From NCBI GenBank assembly GCA_029433475.1, contig JAQTIE010000006.1, forward strand, positions 62,001-126,000: a DNA stretch of 64,000 nt, in the 5' to 3' direction. Position numbers and translations under genes: made by a program. Of this stretch, positions 1-10,060 are shown one piece after another (position 1 is the first letter of the stretch; each line of letters starts with the position of its first letter). This DNA comes from Neisseriaceae bacterium ESL0693 (GTDB taxonomy: Bacteria > Pseudomonadota > Gammaproteobacteria > Burkholderiales > Neisseriaceae). The notes below the pieces were generated by a model. The model worked only from the letters and a program-made list of their open reading frames with translations, was not told the origin of the DNA and did no database searches.

Positions 1-197
1 AGAATTTTGGGCGCTGGTCGTTGAAATACATGATTTAAATCGAGCAATTTATCCTGATAATCAAGCCCGAATTGTGGCCATAGGTGGTCAATAGCCCGTT
101 GCTGGGCGGCCGTCATGTGACCTTGCCGTAAAACAAAGCTGCGGATACTGCGTGTTTGATCAGTATTCTGATCATTAAAAGATGGAGAATCAGTCAT
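1..197 (-). CDS. trmB: tRNA (guanine-N7-)-methyltransferase, N-terminal part (cut by window edge)
   Basis: The first 65 codons of a minus-strand gene whose remainder lies before position 1. Residues 18-26 read RSFVLRQGH and are followed by MTAAQQ and LWP, the conserved N-terminal block of TrmB enzymes, which methylate G46 of tRNA using S-adenosylmethionine. The methyltransferase domain itself is outside the window. The ATG at 197 is the first in frame and gives a normal short N-terminal extension. The gene lies 79 bp downstream of aroB in the same direction and may be co-transcribed with it. The assignment rests only on this N-terminal block. Confidence 0.8.
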   Translation of the reverse strand, partial: MTDSPSFNDQNTDQTRSIRSFVLRQGHMTAAQQRAIDHLWPQFGLDYQDKLLDLNHVFQRPAPKI

Positions 198-276
198 AAA
201 AATTCAGTTAATAAGGTGAAAGGGTCAATAGAAAAGGCAAATAAAACCACCTGTTCAGACCCTGCATGGTGTATTG

Positions 277-1347
277 TTAATTTAATATCTGGCTTAAGAT
301 ATCAGAAGAAATATGATCGGCCATTTGTGCCTGTCCTAATGCGGATAAAATCACAAAACGCAGTTGTCCCTGGTGGTTTTTTTTATCATGACTCATGTGT
401 TCCAGCCATTTTTCCATGGGCATGGCCGGCGCCTGAATGGGCAGCCGGACTGCTTTAAGTAGTCTAATCACTCGTTGGGTATCATATTCAGTTAAATGAC
501 CCAAGTGTTGTGATAACCGGCAGGCCAGCACTAACCCTGCTGCCACTGCTTCGCCATGCAGCCAGTTGCCGTAGCCCATCTGCGCTTCAATGGCATGACC
601 AAAGGTGTGACCCAGATTCAGATAGGCGCGGATACCATGTTCCTGTTCATCTGAAGCCACAATGCTGGCTTTCATTTGGCAGCAGTGTTGAATCATGTGT
701 GCCAGTATTTCTGGTTGCTGCGCCATGATGGCGTCTATGTTTTGTTCTAACCACGTCAGAAAGCTGACGTCACCCAATAAAGCATATTTAATCACTTCAG
801 CCATGCCGGCCGAAAATTCACGCGCGGGTAAGGTGTGTAAGGTATTTAAATCAGTAATGACAGCCTGTGGCTGATAAAAAGCACCGATCATGTTTTTACC
901 CAACGGGTGGTTGATGGCGGTTTTACCGCCCACGGCAGAATCTACCTGACTTAACAGGGTAGTGGGTACTTGAATGAAAGGTGCACCGCGCTGATAGGTG
1001 GCTGCTGCAAAGCCGGTCATATCTCCAATCACGCCGCCGCCTAAGGCGATAAGCGTGGTCTGACGTTCGGCACGGTGTTGCATTAAACCGTCAAAAATCA
1101 GGTTTAAGGTTGTCCAGTCTTTGTATTTTTCTCCGTCTGGTAACACGATGCTGAAATGCTGATGACCCAATTGATCCAGAGCCTGTTGCCATTGCGCCAG
1201 ATAGAGAGGTGCTACGGTTTGATTGGTGATAATGGCCAGTTGGTGCTGAATATAGGGTTTCAGGATTTGATTGGCCTGACTGAGTAAATCGGTGCCGATA
1301 AAAATGGGATAGCTGTGGGAAGGGGTATGAACAGTAAGCGTGTGCAT
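277..1347 (-). CDS. aroB: 3-dehydroquinate synthase
   Basis: Converts DAHP to 3-dehydroquinate, the second step of the shikimate pathway, using NAD and a divalent metal in the cytoplasm. The 356-aa length is typical. Visible family motifs are DGEKYK (residues 71-76), the dinucleotide-binding GGGVIGD (103-109), the [10 protein letters not shown] block around 137-146, and metal-binding regions around [19 protein letters not shown] and HGEAVAAG. It starts 4 bp after the aroK stop, so the two are almost certainly co-transcribed and probably translationally linked. Confidence 0.97.
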   Translation of the reverse strand: MHTLTVHTPSHSYPIFIGTDLLSQANQILKPYIQHQLAIITNQTVAPLYLAQWQQALDQLGHQHFSIVLPDGEKYKDWTTLNLIFDGLMQHRAERQTTLIALGGGVIGDMTGFAAATYQRGAPFIQVPTTLLSQVDSAVGGKTAINHPLGKNMIGAFYQPQAVITDLNTLHTLPAREFSAGMAEVIKYALLGDVSFLTWLEQNIDAIMAQQPEILAHMIQHCCQMKASIVASDEQEHGIRAYLNLGHTFGHAIEAQMGYGNWLHGEAVAAGLVLACRLSQHLGHLTEYDTQRVIRLLKAVRLPIQAPAMPMEKWLEHMSHDKKNHQGQLRFVILSALGQAQMADHISSDILSQILN

Positions 1348-1351
1348 GATG

Positions 1352-1897
1352 TTATCGAATCAAAGAAGGTGTAGGAGCAGCAAGCTGTAAGTGCTGGAGC
1401 AGGTGGTTCAGGGCATTGGCGGCATGATGATCGTTGACTTCCAGAACCAGGTGAGCCGCTGAGTGATACAGTGGATCCCGTTCGGCATAAAGCTGGTTTA
1501 ATCTGGCCAGAGGATCTGCAACCTGTAGTAATGGCCGGTTTTTGTCACAACGGGTTCGTGCCAGTAAAATATCTGGTCGTGCCTTGAGATAAACCACATA
1601 GCCGCGATGGCGTAAGGCAGAATGATTCTGTGGCTGTAAAATGGCGCCACCGCCTGTGGCCAGAATGATGTTATTCAGCTGTGTGAGTTCATCAATAATA
1701 GTCCGCTCACGGCTACGAAAACCGGCTTCGCCTTCCAGTTCAAAAATGGTGGGTATGGAAACACCGGTGCGCTCACAGATGACTTGATCGCTATCATAAA
1801 AATCACGCTGTAAATGAGCAGCTAATTGTCTGCCCAGCGTGGTTTTACCCGCGCCCATTAAACCGATTAAAAAAATATTGCCTGCCATTGTGTTCAT
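1352..1897 (-). CDS. aroK: shikimate kinase
   Basis: Phosphorylates shikimate to shikimate 3-phosphate with ATP. The P-loop GLMGAGKTT is at residues 12-20. The shikimate-binding FYDSD, the RERTIIDEL helix, the ATGGGAIL loop and the lid region with RPLL follow in the expected order. The length of 181 aa is normal. An internal ATG three codons in (MAGNIF) is a possible alternative start. aroB follows after 4 bp. A terminator lies between pilQ and this gene, so aroK probably has its own promoter in the 170-bp gap, although the gene order is the classic pilMNOPQ-aroK-aroB arrangement. Confidence 0.96.
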   Translation of the reverse strand: MNTMAGNIFLIGLMGAGKTTLGRQLAAHLQRDFYDSDQVICERTGVSIPTIFELEGEAGFRSRERTIIDELTQLNNIILATGGGAILQPQNHSALRHRGYVVYLKARPDILLARTRCDKNRPLLQVADPLARLNQLYAERDPLYHSAAHLVLEVNDHHAANALNHLLQHLQLAAPTPSLIR

Positions 1898-2021
1898 GCT
1901 GGCTATTGTAACTGACTGGCGTTATTTGTGCATTAATGAATACATGTTATTCAAGGGTAAAATGGATATGATCTATGCTAAAAAGGATGATGAATCATTC
2001 AGTCATTCCGTGCTTATGATT

Positions 2022-2050
2022 AAAAAACAGACTGCCGATGGCAGTCTGTC
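2022..2050 (-). terminator. intrinsic terminator downstream of pilQ
   Basis: A 10-bp perfect stem (ACAGACTGCC / GGCAGTCTGT) with a 3-nt loop. On the minus strand it is followed by a run of six T residues. It lies just past the pilQ stop and should end the pilMNOPQ transcript before aroK. Confidence 0.85.
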
Positions 2051-2070
2051 TGGTGGCAATGCATAAATTA

Positions 2071-4263
2071 TTAATTAGGTAATTTACTGCCGGTCATATC
2101 CACAATACGCGGTGTGATGAATACCAGTAATTCACTCTTGGATTGATTGCGGTTTTTATATTTGAAGAGATTACCCATAATCGGAATATCACCCAATAAC
2201 GGTACTTTACGCACGGTATCGGTGTTGTCTTCCGTATAGATACCGCCAATGATCAAGGTACCGCCGTTTTCAATCATGGTTTTGGTATCTACGGTTTTCT
2301 TCTTCATACAAATGTCACTGGTAAACAGATTGGCATCAATGGAATTACAGGCCACTGGTTTATCATTCTGTACTTTTAAGGTCATAATGATATTGCCATC
2401 TGGAGTGATTTCCGGAGTAACGGTCAAGCCCAATACGGCATCTTTGAAGCTGGTGGAAGTGGCGCCGCTGGAAGATGCTTCCTGATACGGTACTTCCATG
2501 CCGGATTCAATTTTGGCTTCCTGACGGTCCTGTGTTAATACCCGGGGTGAAGAGATGATTTTGGTTTTACCTTCAGTCTGTGCGGCTGAAAGTTCCAGCG
2601 CCAGTGCACCAGAAGCATAGGAATGCACCAGTGAAATCACAGAAGTAGGATTAGCAACACCGAGGTTGACATTGGGACTGATCAGATTACCGCCACTAAG
2701 CACACTGTCTTTACCGGTACTGCTATTACCATCTGTTGTAGAAATTAAACCATCAATGGCGTTACGACCATGGCGACGGTTGTAACCAAAACGTGCGCCC
2801 AGTTCACGGGCAAAGGTATCGGTGGTTTCTACAATACGTGCTTCAATCATTACCTGTTGTGACGGTACATCAATCTGGGCAATCAGTTTTTCAAACTTTT
2901 TGAGGACAGAGTCGATGTCGGTAATGATCAGGGTATTGGTACCAGAATCAAGTAAGGCACTACCACGTGGGGAGAGAATGCTGTTTTTATCTGAAGAACT
3001 GCTGCCATCTTCTTTAATGCGCAGAATTTTACTGAAATCTTTGACATTACGGTATTTCAGCTGGAAGGTTGCTGATTGTAATGGACCCAACTCATCCAGT
3101 TTTTTCTGGCCTTCAAGCGATTCAGTATCACGTTTGAGTAATTCATCTCGCGGTGCCACGTTAATGGTATTGCCTGATTTACGCATGTCCAGATTACGAG
3201 CATCCATCACCAGATTCAAAGCCTGATCCCAGGGAACGTCTTTGAGTGAAATGGTCATTTTGCCGTTAACACTGTCACTGGCGACAATATTCATGCCAGA
3301 TTCTTTAGACAGAATCTGTAAAATGGTACGTACATCCACGTCCTGAAAATCCAGTGAGATATGACGGCCTTTAAAAGATTTTTGGGTTTGTAAGCCACCG
3401 CGATCCAATTCAATCTGCCGTATCACTTCAATGGTCAGAGTATTGCTGCCTTGATGTTGTTTATAGTCCCAGCTGCCTTCCATGGTTAAAGACAGTTCGG
3501 TGTCATTGCCTATGCGTCGCAATTGCACTAAACGCACTGGAGTATTGAAATCATTGACATCCAGTTTGCGTTGTTGTGCAGAAGGCAACGGCATGTTTTT
3601 GTATAAAAAGACCAATCGGTGAGCAAAGCGTTGGACGGTAGGTTTGGTTGCTGTGTTATTCAGGCCGGATAAAGTAACCACGCCACTACTGTTTTTGCCT
3701 TTTAGAAAATCAATATTTAAAGCAGCTGGTTGTGCCTGAGCCATAGATTGGGCGGGGGTTGCGCGATCCACATGAGTACTAATAGTATTGGCAGCGGCAT
3801 AGGCAGCTGGCGGTGGTACCTGATCAGCAGTGGATTTTGGTGTTGGATCAGCGGGTGGTAAAGGGGCGGTTTTGTGTGTGGCTACTGAAGGTTGTATGTA
3901 AATCCATACCTCATTGCCTTTTATTTTGGCATTGTACTGGCTGGGTTGTTTTAAATTCAGCAAAACACGACTGCGATCATTGCCTTGTACAGCCTCGATT
4001 TGCTGCAACAAGGGATCATTGTACTGTAATACATTCTGTGCCACAGCAATATTGGTATTATTGAAATCCAAGGCAATGCGTGCCGGGTTGTCTGTGGTAA
4101 AACCGCGAGGCAGTAAAGTATCTTTATCAAAATGTAATTTAACCACTTTTTGCTGATTAGGCAAGGCACTGACATTAATGGCGGTGATGTTGCCAGCCAG
4201 CGCCAATTGACTCAGAAAGCCCATACCGAGCGTGGATAAAAGAGAAATGGTCTTAATCTGCAT
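2071..4263 (-). CDS. pilQ: type IV pilus secretin PilQ
   Basis: Outer-membrane secretin through which the type IV pilus is extruded. The 730-aa protein has a signal peptide (hydrophobic stretch ending ALAG near residue 24), two beta-rich AMIN-type domains (about 27-115 and 185-280), a secretin/TonB short N-terminal domain (LDFQDVDVRTIL, about 305-375), NolW-type repeats and the C-terminal secretin domain with VPLLGDIPIMGNLFK near the end. The ATG at 4263 was chosen over one 15 nt upstream because an AAGGG ribosome-binding site sits between them at correct spacing. It is the last gene of pilMNOPQ. In Neisseria, PilQ is also the DNA-uptake pore for natural transformation. Confidence 0.97.
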   Translation of the reverse strand: MQIKTISLLSTLGMGFLSQLALAGNITAINVSALPNQQKVVKLHFDKDTLLPRGFTTDNPARIALDFNNTNIAVAQNVLQYNDPLLQQIEAVQGNDRSRVLLNLKQPSQYNAKIKGNEVWIYIQPSVATHKTAPLPPADPTPKSTADQVPPPAAYAAANTISTHVDRATPAQSMAQAQPAALNIDFLKGKNSSGVVTLSGLNNTATKPTVQRFAHRLVFLYKNMPLPSAQQRKLDVNDFNTPVRLVQLRRIGNDTELSLTMEGSWDYKQHQGSNTLTIEVIRQIELDRGGLQTQKSFKGRHISLDFQDVDVRTILQILSKESGMNIVASDSVNGKMTISLKDVPWDQALNLVMDARNLDMRKSGNTINVAPRDELLKRDTESLEGQKKLDELGPLQSATFQLKYRNVKDFSKILRIKEDGSSSSDKNSILSPRGSALLDSGTNTLIITDIDSVLKKFEKLIAQIDVPSQQVMIEARIVETTDTFARELGARFGYNRRHGRNAIDGLISTTDGNSSTGKDSVLSGGNLISPNVNLGVANPTSVISLVHSYASGALALELSAAQTEGKTKIISSPRVLTQDRQEAKIESGMEVPYQEASSSGATSTSFKDAVLGLTVTPEITPDGNIIMTLKVQNDKPVACNSIDANLFTSDICMKKKTVDTKTMIENGGTLIIGGIYTEDNTDTVRKVPLLGDIPIMGNLFKYKNRNQSKSELLVFITPRIVDMTGSKLPN

Positions 4264-4352
4264 TATGTTACCCTTCATAATTTCGTTTGTTTATATTGTT
4301 TGCTGGTCAATCATGGATTGATTGTGCCGTCCGTATTTGTTTATTGCCACTG

Positions 4353-4865
4353 CTATTTGTCACCGTTTACCTGCAAAGATAAGGTATTGCGACGATCGGT
4401 CCAGTCACCACTTGAGTCTTCAACCTGCTCAGTGAAAATGATTTCATTGGGTGTGATAGCGGTGATACGGCCGTAGTCCTGACCAATATAATTACCTATT
4501 CCAACCGTATAAACATGGCCATCGGCTTCAATGAAGGCAGAGGGTGATTTGCCTTTACTGGTAATCTGACCCACATAATGAAGACTTTCCACATTAAAAT
4601 TTTCCAGGGTCTGTTTGGGACGTTTGAGATTGGGTGCATTACGGCCTTGTGCACCCATACGCAGGCGTGCCGGGTCAAAGGCATTTAACGCTGGCTGGGG
4701 TGGCGGGGTATAGCTACTGTGTAAAACCAGCTCGGTTTTCTGAGCTTGGATTTTATGTCCTTTGGTTTTCTGGCTGGCGTTTTGCATCCATTTTTGTAAA
4801 TCTTCATTGGGGCCGGAACAGGCCACCAGCCCGAGACCGCACAGGAGAAGAACTATTTTATTCAT
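4353..4865 (-). CDS. pilP: type IV pilus lipoprotein PilP
   Basis: Inner-membrane lipoprotein that links the PilN-PilO complex to the secretin PilQ. The signal peptide ends in a lipobox LVAC with the acylated Cys at residue 16. A low-complexity linker and a small C-terminal beta domain (about 95-165) that contacts PilQ follow. The length of 170 aa is normal. It lies 54 bp after pilO and about 90 bp before pilQ, in the standard operon order. Confidence 0.95.
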   Translation of the reverse strand: MNKIVLLLCGLGLVACSGPNEDLQKWMQNASQKTKGHKIQAQKTELVLHSSYTPPPQPALNAFDPARLRMGAQGRNAPNLKRPKQTLENFNVESLHYVGQITSKGKSPSAFIEADGHVYTVGIGNYIGQDYGRITAITPNEIIFTEQVEDSSGDWTDRRNTLSLQVNGDK

Positions 4866-4919
4866 AATCAGTCCATTGCTATTAGTATGAAAAATGATGT
4901 TTTAAGAATATGCAGATAG

Positions 4920-5609
4920 TTATTTCTTATCCTTATTGTCTTTATCTTTATCCAGTAAGGCTTTGATTTCTGCATCACTCAGAGCCTGATAGGTATTAGC
5001 AATGGCTGTCAGGGTGAGCATATTGGTTTTGCTATCGCGTTTTAAAGTCAAGTGATTCAAGGTCACGATTCGTGATAATTTACCCACATCATGCACAAAA
5101 TCATTAATCTGTTGATAACTACCTGTAATGGTAATGGCGTAAGACAATGTTTTAATCACCTGTACATTGGCTTGGGCATCGTCTTTTGACTTGGATTTAT
5201 TGCCACTTGAAACAGAATCCACTGCTTGCGAAGTCGATGGGGTGATGCTGTCTATCCGCAGACCATTACTGGCTGCTGCCTGATGCAGTTCCTGAATCAG
5301 ATTAGGAATTTCTGCCTTAGTCGGCAGTTGCTTTAAAAGTGCCTGAAAAGACAGATTGATTTGAGTTAATTCATTTTGCAAATCATCCAGATTGGTGGTC
5401 TGGCTGGCTTTTTCAGTAAAGGTGGTTTTCAGGTTTTCTTCTTCTTTTTTTAACGTGTTGACCTTTTCATACAGGCCATTGAATACCATGAAATAAGCTG
5501 CAACCAGAATAACCACTACCACCACACCTGCAATTGCCAGTTGAATGGGCTTACTCTGTTGTGGCAGATTTTTTAAATCAATTGATTTTAAATCAATATT
5601 TAGTGCCAT
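4920..5609 (-). CDS. pilO: type IV pilus inner-membrane protein PilO
   Basis: Bitopic inner-membrane protein of the pilus alignment complex, pairing with PilN. There is a single transmembrane helix at about residues 27-47, then a coiled-coil segment (EEENLKTTFTEKASQ, about 58-95) and a ferredoxin-like periplasmic domain. The C-terminus is Lys/Asp-rich. The length of 229 aa fits the family. It lies 18 bp after pilN. Confidence 0.94.
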   Translation of the reverse strand: MALNIDLKSIDLKNLPQQSKPIQLAIAGVVVVVILVAAYFMVFNGLYEKVNTLKKEEENLKTTFTEKASQTTNLDDLQNELTQINLSFQALLKQLPTKAEIPNLIQELHQAAASNGLRIDSITPSTSQAVDSVSSGNKSKSKDDAQANVQVIKTLSYAITITGSYQQINDFVHDVGKLSRIVTLNHLTLKRDSKTNMLTLTAIANTYQALSDAEIKALLDKDKDNKDKK

Positions 5610-5627
5610 GATTATTTTCCTCGTCTT

Positions 5628-6254
5628 TTAATCGTTGGTTGCCGAAGCACTGGCAGATGATTCATTAGCGGTTGGTTCTTCTGCGTTGCTATCATCATCA
5701 GACAGTTGGCCGTTAGCATTATTAATGTCTACGTGCAGGCTAAATTGCTGGGCATCAGTGCCACGTTTGATATTCAAAAGTTCAGGTGTGGTAAATATTT
5801 TGCCTGGCAAGGCATTCATGAAAACGGCCGTTTTACCATCGCTGACCGCTTGTCCGTTGATAATATAGGAATTGAATCCGCTTTGGGCTTCAATACTGGT
5901 CAGATACAGACCTTCTGGTACCAGGGTATTTAATGTATCCAGTATACGTGCGGCTTCAAAACGTTTCTCAGACAATTCTTCCACTTTATGCTTACGTGCC
6001 AGAAAGTTTTTACGTTCAGTATTCAGTTCATTGATTTTTTTGATTTTCTGATCGGCCTGACTGATGCCGCTCTTCAGTGTCTGATTGCGATTTTCCTGAT
6101 TCATTACCCAGCTTTGCATACCCAGATAAATCAGGACTGACAGACCAAATCCCACCAAAACAGCAGCCAGCATCAATGTCTGGAATTGTTTCTTTTGCTT
6201 GGCAAGAATTGCTTCGCGGTAAGGAAGCAAGTTGATTTTTAATAATGGTAGCAT
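5628..6254 (-). CDS. pilN: type IV pilus inner-membrane protein PilN
   Basis: Partner of PilO; its short cytoplasmic N-terminus binds PilM. The conserved INLLPYRE motif is at residues 7-14, followed by one transmembrane helix (about 26-48) and a periplasmic coiled coil with a small domain. The C-terminal 30 residues are low-complexity Ser/Ala/Asp/Glu. It starts 2 bp after the pilM stop, indicating tight coupling. Confidence 0.95.
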   Translation of the reverse strand: MLPLLKINLLPYREAILAKQKKQFQTLMLAAVLVGFGLSVLIYLGMQSWVMNQENRNQTLKSGISQADQKIKKINELNTERKNFLARKHKVEELSEKRFEAARILDTLNTLVPEGLYLTSIEAQSGFNSYIINGQAVSDGKTAVFMNALPGKIFTTPELLNIKRGTDAQQFSLHVDINNANGQLSDDDSNAEEPTANESSASASATND

Positions 6255-6256
6255 AG

Positions 6257-7354
6257 TTATAGTCCTCTTACGGCCAGCCCGAAGGGCACTGTTAGTAAAT
6301 TACTGTCCTGAAGGAATTGATCCTGATTGATATTCATTTTGGGATTGAGTTCTGCCAGATCGACAGGATTAATCTGCTGGGTGGGAATCTGGGTTTGTTC
6401 CTGCACTTTGGCTGCAAGTCCTTGTGCATCATTGCTGTTATAGCCAAAAATCATGATTTGCTCGATGTTACTGTCGTTGTCCATACCGCTGGCAGTAAAG
6501 TAAAATTGTAAGGTTCTCTGGATTTCCTGAATCAGTTGATTCTGAAATGGTTGTGCAATAGCCGGAATATAATCACTGCGTTTATTGGCAGAATAGAACA
6601 TGTCCCATGCCTCTTCTTCCGTTAACTGGTAATCACGGCGCATTAACTGTACCATTTGCTCGTAGCCAAGATTGATTTCCTGTTTGTAGACCAGAAGACC
6701 ACTGCGCATGAATATGGCGCGGGTTTCGTTCTGGCTGATGTCGAAAATGGCGACTGTCTTATCAGCCAGTGCAGGATTGTTTTCATTGATCCAGCTGATA
6801 TAACTATTCATGACGGCGATAATGTCCACATCCATTTGTGTGGGGGTAATGCCGGCATCGGTAAAAGCGTCCATCAGGCGATCAACGTCTTCGCGTTTGC
6901 TGCTTACCAGTAATAATTCGGTATTGCTGTTGTGGGTGGGTAATTCCTGATAATCGTAGCTGAGATTATCATCGTCTTCAGTCTGGTTAAGTTCCAGCAT
7001 GACTTGTTCTTCTACGCTATTGTCACTTTCGCTGGAAATGGTAATGAATTGCATGTTCACTGACTTTTGCGGCATGGCTACGGTGATATTTTTACAATTG
7101 GTTCGAAAAGTTTTCCACGCTTGTTGTATGTGAACAACAAAATCATCGTAATTTTCGACGTTGCCATTCATGATAATATTTTTGGGTAAGGGTGAAATAA
7201 CATATTTTTCTAGTCGAATTTGATTTAAACTGCGGGCACTCAGCAAAACCATATTGATACTTCTGGGCGTAATATTGATGCCGACACATTGTTTTGATGA
7301 GCCTGTGGCCGCCTTCTTACTCTTTGAATTTATGTGGAAATTATTCAGTTTCAT
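6257..7354 (-). CDS. pilM: type IV pilus assembly ATPase-fold protein PilM
   Basis: Actin/FtsA-fold cytoplasmic protein that binds the N-terminus of PilN and anchors the alignment complex. The SHS2-type and nucleotide-binding segments are recognisable (VGINITPRSINMVLLS, residues 25-40; VAIFDISQNETRAIF, about 200-214). The ATG at 7354 gives 365 aa, the family's usual size. A longer reading frame from a GTG at 7426 has no ribosome-binding site and is less likely. First gene of the pilMNOPQ operon, divergent from ponA. Confidence 0.94.
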   Translation of the reverse strand: MKLNNFHINSKSKKAATGSSKQCVGINITPRSINMVLLSARSLNQIRLEKYVISPLPKNIIMNGNVENYDDFVVHIQQAWKTFRTNCKNITVAMPQKSVNMQFITISSESDNSVEEQVMLELNQTEDDDNLSYDYQELPTHNSNTELLLVSSKREDVDRLMDAFTDAGITPTQMDVDIIAVMNSYISWINENNPALADKTVAIFDISQNETRAIFMRSGLLVYKQEINLGYEQMVQLMRRDYQLTEEEAWDMFYSANKRSDYIPAIAQPFQNQLIQEIQRTLQFYFTASGMDNDSNIEQIMIFGYNSNDAQGLAAKVQEQTQIPTQQINPVDLAELNPKMNINQDQFLQDSNLLTVPFGLAVRGL

Positions 7355-7491
7355 GAAAGGGCTTTCTGTCAGTTGTAAGTGAGTGTTGTTCACGTTGCCA
7401 AATTGTATTTTTTGGCGCTCTAACACAATAAAGTATAAAGTTTACTTTATTTTTAATATATTTCGCAGCTTCTGTATAAATTTATTTGATT

Positions 7492-9846
7492 ATGATTAGA
7501 AAATTACTGCTTTCGATAATTGGCTTATTTGTGGGTTTGGGGTTATTCGGCATTGGATTATTGTCCATTGCGATTATGGTGACATATCCGAAGCTGCCCT
7601 CATTGGATGCCGTGACACATTATCAGCCCAAAATGCCTCTGACCATTTATTCAGCCGATGGCAAATTACTTGGTCAGTTTGGTGAGGAGAGACGCGCCTT
7701 TACTAAAATTGATGATTTTCCGGCAGTTTTAAAAGATGCCGTGGTGGCTGCTGAAGATAAGCGGTTTTATGAGCATGGCGGTGTGGATTTTCTGGGGATT
7801 GCCCGGGCTGCGGTTTTAAATCTGGTGGGCAGCGTTAAATCCGGTGCCAGTACCATTACCCAGCAGGTGGCACGTAATTTCTATCTGACCAATGAACGTA
7901 CTTATACCCGTAAATTCAATGAGGCGCTTCTGGCCTATAAAATTGAACAGCAGCTGACTAAAGATCAGGTGCTGGAACTTTACTTCAATCAGATTTATCT
8001 GGGACAGCGGGCTTATGGTTTTGCGACGGCTGCACAGGTGTATTTTAATAAACCAGTACAGAAACTGGATCTGGCTGAGGCCACGATTCTGGCTGGTTTG
8101 CCTAAGGCGCCTTCCACCTTTAATCCGGTGGTTAACCCGCAGCGAGCCAAAGAGCGGCAGCGTTATATTCTGAATAATATGGTGGAAATGGGGAAAATTA
8201 CCCAGGCGCAGGCGGATGCCGCGTTTGCCGAACCTTTGCACTATGAGTCATTCCAGCAAGGTATTGATCCGAATTCTTTGTATGTGGCGGAAATGGTGCG
8301 CCAGCAAATGTATGAAAAATACGGCGAGGCAGCCTATACCGAAGGATTCCGGGTTATTACTACGGTTGATTCACGTGATCAGGAGGTGGCTACGCAGGCA
8401 TTGCGTAAAGTGTTGGCAGGCTATGACCGAGGGGCTGCCTATCGTGGGGCAGAAGGATTCCTGACGCTGAATAACGGCGATGATGGTAATCAGGATGAGC
8501 AGATTGAGCGTTATTTATCTGGTCGCGTGTCTGTGGATGGCATGCTGCCGGCTGTGGTGACTGCAATCGGTAGTAATGAGATTAAGGTGTATGTGGCCGG
8601 GGTGGGCGAAAGTAGAATCAGTCGAGCCAGCTATAACTGGGTGAAACGAGCCATCAATAATGCCAAACTGGGTGAGGGTTCGTTACGTGAAGGGTCTATT
8701 GTTCATGTACAGCCAAATGGTTCTGTTTATAACATTGTGCAACAGCCTGCTTTGCAAGGTGCGATTGTGGCTTTGGATGCCAAAACCGGTGCTGTACGGG
8801 CGCTGGTTGGTGGCTATGACTTTTACCGTAAAAGCTTTAACCGGGCTATTCAGGCCAAACGTCAGCCAGGTTCTTCATTTAAGCCGTTTATTTATTCGGC
8901 CGCCATCGCTAAGGGTTTTACACCGGCCACTTTGGTGAATGATGCGCCGATTGCCATCGCCGGTATGGGTGCCAATGGTGGTGTCTGGATGCCTAAAAAT
9001 GCCAATGGCCGCTATGCAGGTTTTATTACGTTGCGCCAGGCGCTGAAATTATCGGTCAACATGGTGTCTATTCGGATTCTGATGGCCATGGGTGTGGATT
9101 ATGCCAAAGGTTATGTTCAGCGTTTTGGTTTCAATGCTGACCAGATTCCCAATAGTTTATCGATGGCTTTGGGTTCGGCAGTGGTCACACCCATGCAGAT
9201 GGCTGAAGGTTATGCAGTATTTGCCAATGGTGGTTATAAAGTATCCAATTATGTGATTGACCGGATTTATGATGGTCGGGGCAATCTGCGTGCCCAGATG
9301 CAGCCGCTGGTTGCGCATCAGAATGCGCCGCTGGTGATTGATCCGCGTAATGCATTTATTTTAAACAGCATGATGCAGGATGTGGTTAATAGAGGCACCG
9401 CTATTGGCGCACGTGCTCTGGGGCGGGCGGATATTGCCGGTAAAACCGGTACCACCAATGACAGTAAAGATGCCTGGTTTGTGGGTTACAATCCGAATCT
9501 GGTCAGCGCCGTTTATATCGGTTTTGACCGGCCGCACAGTATGGGGCGAGCTGCTTATGGTGGCACCATTGCTTTACCGGTATGGCTGGATTACATGCGT
9601 TATGCGCTGAAAGGTAAACCGGTTGTTAATATTCCGGTACCGGCGGGTATTGTTCAGCGCGATGGTGAATATTTCCTCAAGGAATATCAGACCACAAATC
9701 CTGATCTGCCTTTGGATAACCGTTCTGCCGGTTCTGATGGCTCAGATGATGATGCCGCCAGTGGTGCCGCGGTGGATGAAGAAGGTGTCGATCTGAAACC
9801 GCAATCGACACAACACAGCAATACTCAGCTGGATTCATTATTTTAA
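7492..9846 (+). CDS. ponA: penicillin-binding protein 1A (bifunctional transglycosylase/transpeptidase)
   Basis: Class A PBP that polymerises lipid II and cross-links peptidoglycan in the periplasm. A transmembrane anchor (about residues 4-32) is followed by the GT51 domain with the catalytic Glu in EDKRFYEHGG (88-97) and the GASTITQQ motif. The transpeptidase domain has SSFK with catalytic Ser461, SVN at 521-523 and KTGTT at 651-655. The tail is acidic and Ser/Asp-rich. The ATG at 7492 is preferred to a TTG six bases earlier. It is divergent from pilM across a short AT-rich gap, as in Neisseria. Confidence 0.97.
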   Translation: MIRKLLLSIIGLFVGLGLFGIGLLSIAIMVTYPKLPSLDAVTHYQPKMPLTIYSADGKLLGQFGEERRAFTKIDDFPAVLKDAVVAAEDKRFYEHGGVDFLGIARAAVLNLVGSVKSGASTITQQVARNFYLTNERTYTRKFNEALLAYKIEQQLTKDQVLELYFNQIYLGQRAYGFATAAQVYFNKPVQKLDLAEATILAGLPKAPSTFNPVVNPQRAKERQRYILNNMVEMGKITQAQADAAFAEPLHYESFQQGIDPNSLYVAEMVRQQMYEKYGEAAYTEGFRVITTVDSRDQEVATQALRKVLAGYDRGAAYRGAEGFLTLNNGDDGNQDEQIERYLSGRVSVDGMLPAVVTAIGSNEIKVYVAGVGESRISRASYNWVKRAINNAKLGEGSLREGSIVHVQPNGSVYNIVQQPALQGAIVALDAKTGAVRALVGGYDFYRKSFNRAIQAKRQPGSSFKPFIYSAAIAKGFTPATLVNDAPIAIAGMGANGGVWMPKNANGRYAGFITLRQALKLSVNMVSIRILMAMGVDYAKGYVQRFGFNADQIPNSLSMALGSAVVTPMQMAEGYAVFANGGYKVSNYVIDRIYDGRGNLRAQMQPLVAHQNAPLVIDPRNAFILNSMMQDVVNRGTAIGARALGRADIAGKTGTTNDSKDAWFVGYNPNLVSAVYIGFDRPHSMGRAAYGGTIALPVWLDYMRYALKGKPVVNIPVPAGIVQRDGEYFLKEYQTTNPDLPLDNRSAGSDGSDDDAASGAAVDEEGVDLKPQSTQHSNTQLDSLF

Positions 9847-9897
9847 TGGCTGGATGATGGGTTTGCGCCTGCTGCATTGTGGCTCATGATGTGAATT

Positions 9898-9929
9898 CAA
9901 TATGCGGATAAAAATCTATCGGCATATTG
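9898..9929 (+). terminator. stem-loop after ponA
   Basis: Inverted repeat CAATATGC...GCATATTG extended by an inner GATA/TATC, with one mismatch. It is AT-rich and has no clear T-run, so it is a weak or partial terminator. The rest of the 214-bp gap to ppk2 shows nothing else definite. Confidence 0.35.
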
Positions 9930-10060
9930 ATATTTACTGAGTGGACTGATTGATGATATTAATTAATAAAAATGGGTGGTCTTGGTAAGAAACAAAGCGT
10001 TACAATATGGGTGCTGAATATTTCATGTGTAAGTAAACTTTAATTCGGAAAGGATCCTTC

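Noticed and set aside
2822-3226. 134-codon plus-strand ORF opposite pilQ
   Set aside because: Antisense to conserved secretin sequence; no independent evidence.
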